Assembly: GCA_003455945.1 (NCBI GenBank) | Contig: DMPQ01000227.1 | Location: 23,228 to 31,101, forward strand | Length of the DNA stretch: 7,874 bases | Direction: 5' to 3' | Origin: Planctomycetaceae bacterium | GTDB taxonomy: Bacteria; Planctomycetota; Planctomycetia; Pirellulales; Pirellulaceae | Shown: piece after piece, positions 6,333 through 7,874 of the stretch | Layout of the letters: the number at the start of each line of letters is the position of its first letter | Position numbering within the stretch: position 1 is the first letter of the stretch | Made by a program: the position numbers and the translations under genes | The notes under the pieces: model-generated | The model's database searches: none | What the model was told of the DNA's origin: nothing | Seen by the model: the letters and a program-made list of their open reading frames with translations, nothing else

Positions 6333-6773
6333 GTGAAGGTGGCCACCACGCGATTCGGTGACGTCAGGATCGAAGCCGACGACATTCTGCTCTTTCGAGG
6401 CGGTCTGATCGGTTTCGAGGATCTCCAGCATTGGGTCGTGTTGGCCGACGGCGAGAACGACGCGGTCGCATGGCTCCAGTCGATGAACCGTCCGGAAACG
6501 GCGCTCCCGGTCGTGAGTCCGCGGCGATTCATCCCGGGCTATCAGGTGCGCGTCGAAGGACGCGACGTCGACGGCCTGCAGCTCAGTTCTTCCGATCAGG
6601 CCTACGTGCTCTGCGTCGTGTCGAACGACGAGCGCTCGTTGACCGTCAATCTGCGAGCACCGATCGTGATCAATCTCGATCGACGCCTCGGTTGTCAGGT
6701 GATGACGTCGGACGAACAGCCTCTGCAGCGCGAGCTGCTGCCGCTGCCGGTTCATCTTCGCCGAACCGCGTGA
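6333..6773 (+). CDS. fliW: Flagellar assembly factor FliW
   Basis: Cytoplasmic protein that binds flagellin and, in Bacillus subtilis, also binds CsrA and lifts its repression of flagellin translation. The 146-aa product matches the usual length (B. subtilis about 143). Family marks are clear: 'TTRFGDVRIEADDILLF' and 'GGLIGFEDL' (5-31), 'AWLQSMNRPETALPVVSPRR' then 'FIPGY' (46-70), and 'SLTVNLRAPIVINLDRRLGC' (102-121). The GTG start at 6333 gives the standard N-terminus 'MKVATTRFG' and has GGAGG at 6320-6324; an in-frame TTG at 6303 would add ten unconserved residues. It lies 104 bases after flgL and 213 bases before csrA, an unusually wide gap for this pair. Its partners CsrA and flagellin are the next two genes, which supports a FliW-CsrA-flagellin switch. 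Confidence 0.95.
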   Translation: MKVATTRFGDVRIEADDILLFRGGLIGFEDLQHWVVLADGENDAVAWLQSMNRPETALPVVSPRRFIPGYQVRVEGRDVDGLQLSSSDQAYVLCVVSNDERSLTVNLRAPIVINLDRRLGCQVMTSDEQPLQRELLPLPVHLRRTA

Positions 6774-6786
6774 TTCGCCTCCTTCT

Positions 6787-6833
6787 GACAGAGTCGGTCG
6801 ATCCGTCATATCACGCATCCGACCGACGCTGTT
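6787..6833 (+). terminator. Long hairpin 13 bases after fliW, possible U-less terminator
   Basis: Positions 6787-6800 pair with 6820-6833 at 13 of 14 positions: a perfect eight-base core (GTCGGTCG, 6793-6800, with CGACCGAC, 6820-6827), one A/G mismatch, then five more pairs of which one is G.U. The loop is 19 bases. The position suits a terminator or an mRNA end-protection structure for the flgN-fliW transcript. The lack of a T-run keeps confidence low. Confidence 0.35.
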
Positions 6834-6870
6834 GGGATTCCCGCGCGACCGACGCCGATACCTGCTGCTG

Positions 6871-6908
6871 CCGCGAAGAAAGGCCATGCCTCTCTCGCGG
6901 TCCCGCGA
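6871..6908 (+). promoter_or_regulatory. Mutually exclusive hairpins in the csrA leader
   Basis: CCGCGA occurs at 6871-6876 and 6903-6908, and its complement TCGCGG lies between them at 6895-6900, so the middle strand can pair with either side. Pairing to the left also closes AGGC (6881-6884) against GCCT (6888-6891) around a CAT loop. Two competing stems in a leader resemble a conformational switch. No ligand or leader-peptide clue is visible, and the motif is short and GC-rich. Confidence 0.3.
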
Positions 6909-6912
6909 TACC

Positions 6913-6980
6913 GGGAACGGGATTCGTGAGGCAGACGTGAACCGGGAAGGCGTTCGTTCGAATCGCAACGTGGGAAGGAG
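6913..6980 (+). promoter_or_regulatory. GGA-rich csrA leader, possible CsrA autoregulation
   Basis: GGGA occurs at 6913-6916, 6919-6922, 6944-6947 and 6972-6975, and another GGA at 6977-6979 lies inside the Shine-Dalgarno run (AGGAG, 6976-6980). CsrA recognises GGA, and in E. coli it represses its own translation from several such sites. The arrangement here is compatible with that; binding is inferred. Confidence 0.35.
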
Positions 6981-6986
6981 CCACCG

Positions 6987-7202
6987 ATGCTCGTTTTGTC
7001 GAGACACCGCGACGAAAGCATCATGATCGGCGATGACGTGGTCATCACGATCGTCGACATCCGCGGTGACAAGGTCCGATTGGGCATCGAAGCACCGACG
7101 GATATCCCCGTGCACCGACAGGAGGTGTACGAGGCGATCAAGCGGGAAAACGAGCGAGCTTCGCGGGTCAACCCGAACGCTACGAAGGATCTCGGAAAAT
7201 AG
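6987..7202 (+). CDS. csrA: Carbon storage regulator / translational regulator CsrA
   Basis: Small dimeric RNA-binding protein that binds GGA motifs in mRNA leaders; in FliW-bearing bacteria its main task is to control flagellin translation. The 71-aa product begins '[20 protein letters not shown]' and contains '[20 protein letters not shown]' (29-48). RNA-contact residues known from E. coli are kept (Leu4, Arg6, Arg44). Asn55, reported as important for FliW contact in B. subtilis CsrA, is also present in 'KRENERAS'. The C-terminal tail is longer than in the 61-aa E. coli protein, as is usual where FliW is the antagonist. The start is secure: AGGAG at 6976-6980 with six-base spacing. It sits between fliW and flagellin, and its leader is rich in GGA and hairpins. 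Confidence 0.97.
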   Translation: MLVLSRHRDESIMIGDDVVITIVDIRGDKVRLGIEAPTDIPVHRQEVYEAIKRENERASRVNPNATKDLGK

Positions 7203-7203
7203 G

Positions 7204-7230
7204 GATCGGAGCCGCTATCGGACTCCGATC
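7204..7230 (+). other. 11-bp hairpin immediately after csrA
   Basis: GATCGGAG (7204-7211) pairs with CTCCGATC (7223-7230), and the stem continues with CCG (7212-7214) to CGG (7219-7221), leaving one bulged A (7222) and a CTAT loop. It starts two bases after the csrA stop. Without a T-run it could be a U-less terminator or a 3'-end stabiliser. Confidence 0.45.
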
Positions 7231-7311
7231 GGACGGGGTCCGCGGTCGACCGATCGACAGGGATCTCGCCATCACACGGGCGCGTCGCCGACTGCCAGGG
7301 GGCGAACGACG

Positions 7312-7439
7312 GTCGAGAAGCGAGGAACGGATTCACCGACTCGACGACGCTGACGGAGGTCAAGGAAGCACGGCAGGCAATCCACGGAAGGGCTGAAGAG
7401 CGAGCGGATCGGCCGAACGGCCACGACTCGGCTCTTTTT
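7312..7439 (+). ncRNA. Candidate GGA-rich small RNA ending at a terminator (speculative)
   Basis: Four ANGGA motifs (7327-7331, 7353-7357, 7362-7366, 7384-7388) and an extra GGA (7324-7326) fall within about 65 bases. Two GGAs lie in the loop of a stem GTCGAG/CTCGAC (7312-7317 with 7340-7345), and one is the loop of TGAC-GGAG-GTCA (7351-7362). The patch runs into a terminator-like hairpin with T5. Size and make-up resemble CsrA-sponging RNAs such as RsmY and RsmZ (about 120 nt), and csrA is the gene next door. No promoter is recognisable, so this may simply be the csrA 3' untranslated region. Boundaries are approximate. Confidence 0.25.
7396..7439 (+). terminator. Probable intrinsic terminator downstream of csrA
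   Basis: AAGAG (7396-7400) pairs with CTCTT (7432-7436). After one bulged G (7431), CGAG (7401-7404) pairs with CTCG (7427-7430), and a GGCC-GAAC-GGCC inner hairpin (7411-7422) tops the stem. TTTTT follows at 7435-7439. It is the only hairpin in the window followed by a T-run, and probably ends csrA transcription, or that of a small RNA, before flagellin. Confidence 0.5.
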
Positions 7440-7541
7440 CGAGAAACGATCGCAACACCGTAACCTCATTCTATGGTTGCGGGACCGAATCGAAGATCCG
7501 TCGACCTGACGCTCGCGATGCGCAGCGGTGGTCGAAGCGGC

Positions 7542-7587
7542 CGGAGAAGGAATCTCCGAGCCGACGCTCTCCGGACCAAGGAGAGCG
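7542..7587 (+). promoter_or_regulatory. Two adjacent hairpins with GGA in their loops upstream of flagellin
   Basis: CGGAGA (7542-7547) pairs with TCTCCG (7553-7558) around AGGAA. CGCTCTCC (7565-7572) pairs with GGAGAGCG (7580-7587) around GGACCAA. Both stems are perfect and both loops expose GGA, the CsrA recognition core. If the flagellin transcript starts upstream, these are candidate CsrA docking sites in a long leader; B. subtilis CsrA likewise binds more than one site in the hag leader. Binding is inferred. Confidence 0.35.
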
Positions 7588-7605
7588 GGTCGCCGCCGAA
7601 ACGGT

Positions 7606-7635
7606 CGATATTCGGCCGAACGTCGGCCGGAATCG
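7606..7635 (+). other. 13-bp hairpin in the flagellin upstream region
   Basis: CGGCCGA (7613-7619) pairs with TCGGCCG (7623-7629) around ACG. The stem continues outward through T.G and T-A and, past a bulged A (7610), through CGAT/ATCG (7606-7609 with 7632-7635). No T-run follows. It may be a leader structure or an operator-like inverted repeat. Confidence 0.45.
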
Positions 7636-7720
7636 GTAGAGCGATCGAGTCTGGCCCGAGGGGAGCGCTGCTCGCTCGCTCTTGACCATCCCCGAAGCGT
7701 TCAAGATGTCGACCTCATGT

Positions 7721-7737
7721 GAGAAGGGGTACCTGGA
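7721..7737 (+). promoter_or_regulatory. Flagellin ribosome binding region with GGA abutting the start
   Basis: The Shine-Dalgarno run GAGAAGGGG (7721-7729) is followed by GTACCTGGA (7729-7737), ending exactly at the ATG. GUAC..GGA shares seven of twelve positions with the CsrA consensus RUACARGGAUGU. A CsrA dimer bound there would cover the start codon, as expected for translational control of flagellin. Confidence 0.4.
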
Positions 7738-7874
7738 ATGAGCCGAATCAACACGAATGTCAGTTCGTTCGTCGCGCAGAAGACCCTGTCGCGATCGAAC
7801 AAGGACCTGCAGACCTCGCTGACCCGTCTGAGCACCGGTTTGCGGATCAATGCCGGTAAGGATGATCCGGCCGG
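7738..7874 (+). CDS. fliC: Flagellin (3' truncated by window end)
   Basis: Filament subunit exported by the flagellar type III system. Only the first 45 codons are in the window: '[20 protein letters not shown]', then '[20 protein letters not shown]' and 'KDDPA'. This is the classic flagellin D0/D1 N-terminus ('SRINTNVSS', 'LSTGLRIN', 'DDPA'); FlgL shares a related but distinct version. ATG 7738 is preceded by GAGAAGGGG. The gene follows a 535-base structured gap, so it is probably transcribed from its own promoter instead of reading through from csrA. In the FliW-CsrA scheme it is both the regulated target (mRNA leader) and the signal (protein bound by FliW). Confidence 0.95.
   Translation, partial: MSRINTNVSSFVAQKTLSRSNKDLQTSLTRLSTGLRINAGKDDPA

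Larger units (their letters stand above)
7203..7737 (+). other. 535-base gap without a convincing gene, rich in hairpins
   Basis: No open frame here has both a ribosome binding site and plausible protein composition; the short ones are Arg/Ser-rich GC artefacts. Contents in order: a hairpin right after csrA (7204-7230), a GGA-rich patch (7322-7390), a terminator-like hairpin with T5 (7396-7439), the most AT-rich patch nearby (about 7435-7475), two hairpins displaying GGA (7542-7587), a long hairpin (7606-7635) and the flagellin ribosome binding site. A flagellin promoter is expected here, but I could not find a convincing sigma-28 or sigma-54 match. Confidence 0.7.

Noticed and set aside
6854..6861. 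GCCGATAC resembling a sigma-28 -10 element upstream of csrA
   Set aside because: It matches seven of eight positions of GCCGATAA, but no TAAA-like -35 element lies at the right spacing.
7652..7666. TGGCCCG with GAGC at sigma-54-like spacing upstream of flagellin
   Set aside because: GG and GC are spaced correctly, but the -12 half lacks the TT and the region is GC-rich, so chance is likely.
7473..7722. Short + strand open frames in the csrA-flagellin gap
   Set aside because: No ribosome binding site, Arg/Ser-rich composition, and they run through the hairpins of the flagellin upstream region.
1..7874. Mobile elements, CRISPR arrays, tRNA or rRNA genes
   Set aside because: I looked for transposase-like products, short spaced direct repeats and tRNA-like folds and saw none; the region reads as ordinary flagellar DNA apart from the points listed.

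Overview
The window is a stretch of a flagellar gene cluster on the + strand. In order it holds: rod-binding protein FlgJ (5' end at the window edge), export chaperone FlgN, hook-filament junction proteins FlgK and FlgL, assembly factor FliW, RNA-binding regulator CsrA, and the first 45 codons of flagellin. The gene order, the FlgJ reduced to its rod-binding domain, the 'TGGRIRPTYG' C-terminal segment of FlgN and the outsized FlgL with inserted modules all recall Planctomycetota. Base composition is GC-rich (roughly 60-65% by eye). The phylum call is an inference from memory of the families, not from a search.

Layout. 1-350 flgJ; 351-518 a non-coding gap with two strong perfect or near-perfect hairpins; 519-1010 flgN; 1065-2762 flgK; 2763-2856 a gap with one large hairpin; 2857-6228 flgL (1123 aa, over three times the usual length, built from two families of inserted modules between conserved termini); 6333-6773 fliW from a GTG start; 6774-6986 a structured gap; 6987-7202 csrA; 7203-7737 a 535-base gap without a convincing gene but with several RNA-like hairpins and a GGA-rich patch ending in an intrinsic-terminator-like structure; 7738 onward flagellin.

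How the genes work together. FlgJ helps the rod form through the cell wall. FlgN carries FlgK and FlgL to the export gate. FlgK and FlgL join hook to filament. Flagellin builds the filament. FliW and CsrA are the two regulators of the partner-switch known from Bacillus subtilis, where free flagellin binds FliW, and FliW released from flagellin inhibits CsrA, which otherwise blocks flagellin translation. Having all three partners side by side suggests the same switch here.

The most unusual signals are (1) the modular giant FlgL and (2) the non-coding DNA around csrA. Downstream of csrA lies a run of ANGGA motifs followed by a terminator-like hairpin with T5, and further on two hairpins that show GGA in their loops. 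These are hallmarks of CsrA targets or of CsrB/RsmY-type sponge RNAs; this reading is speculative but testable. I found no tRNA, rRNA, IS element, CRISPR array or prophage gene.
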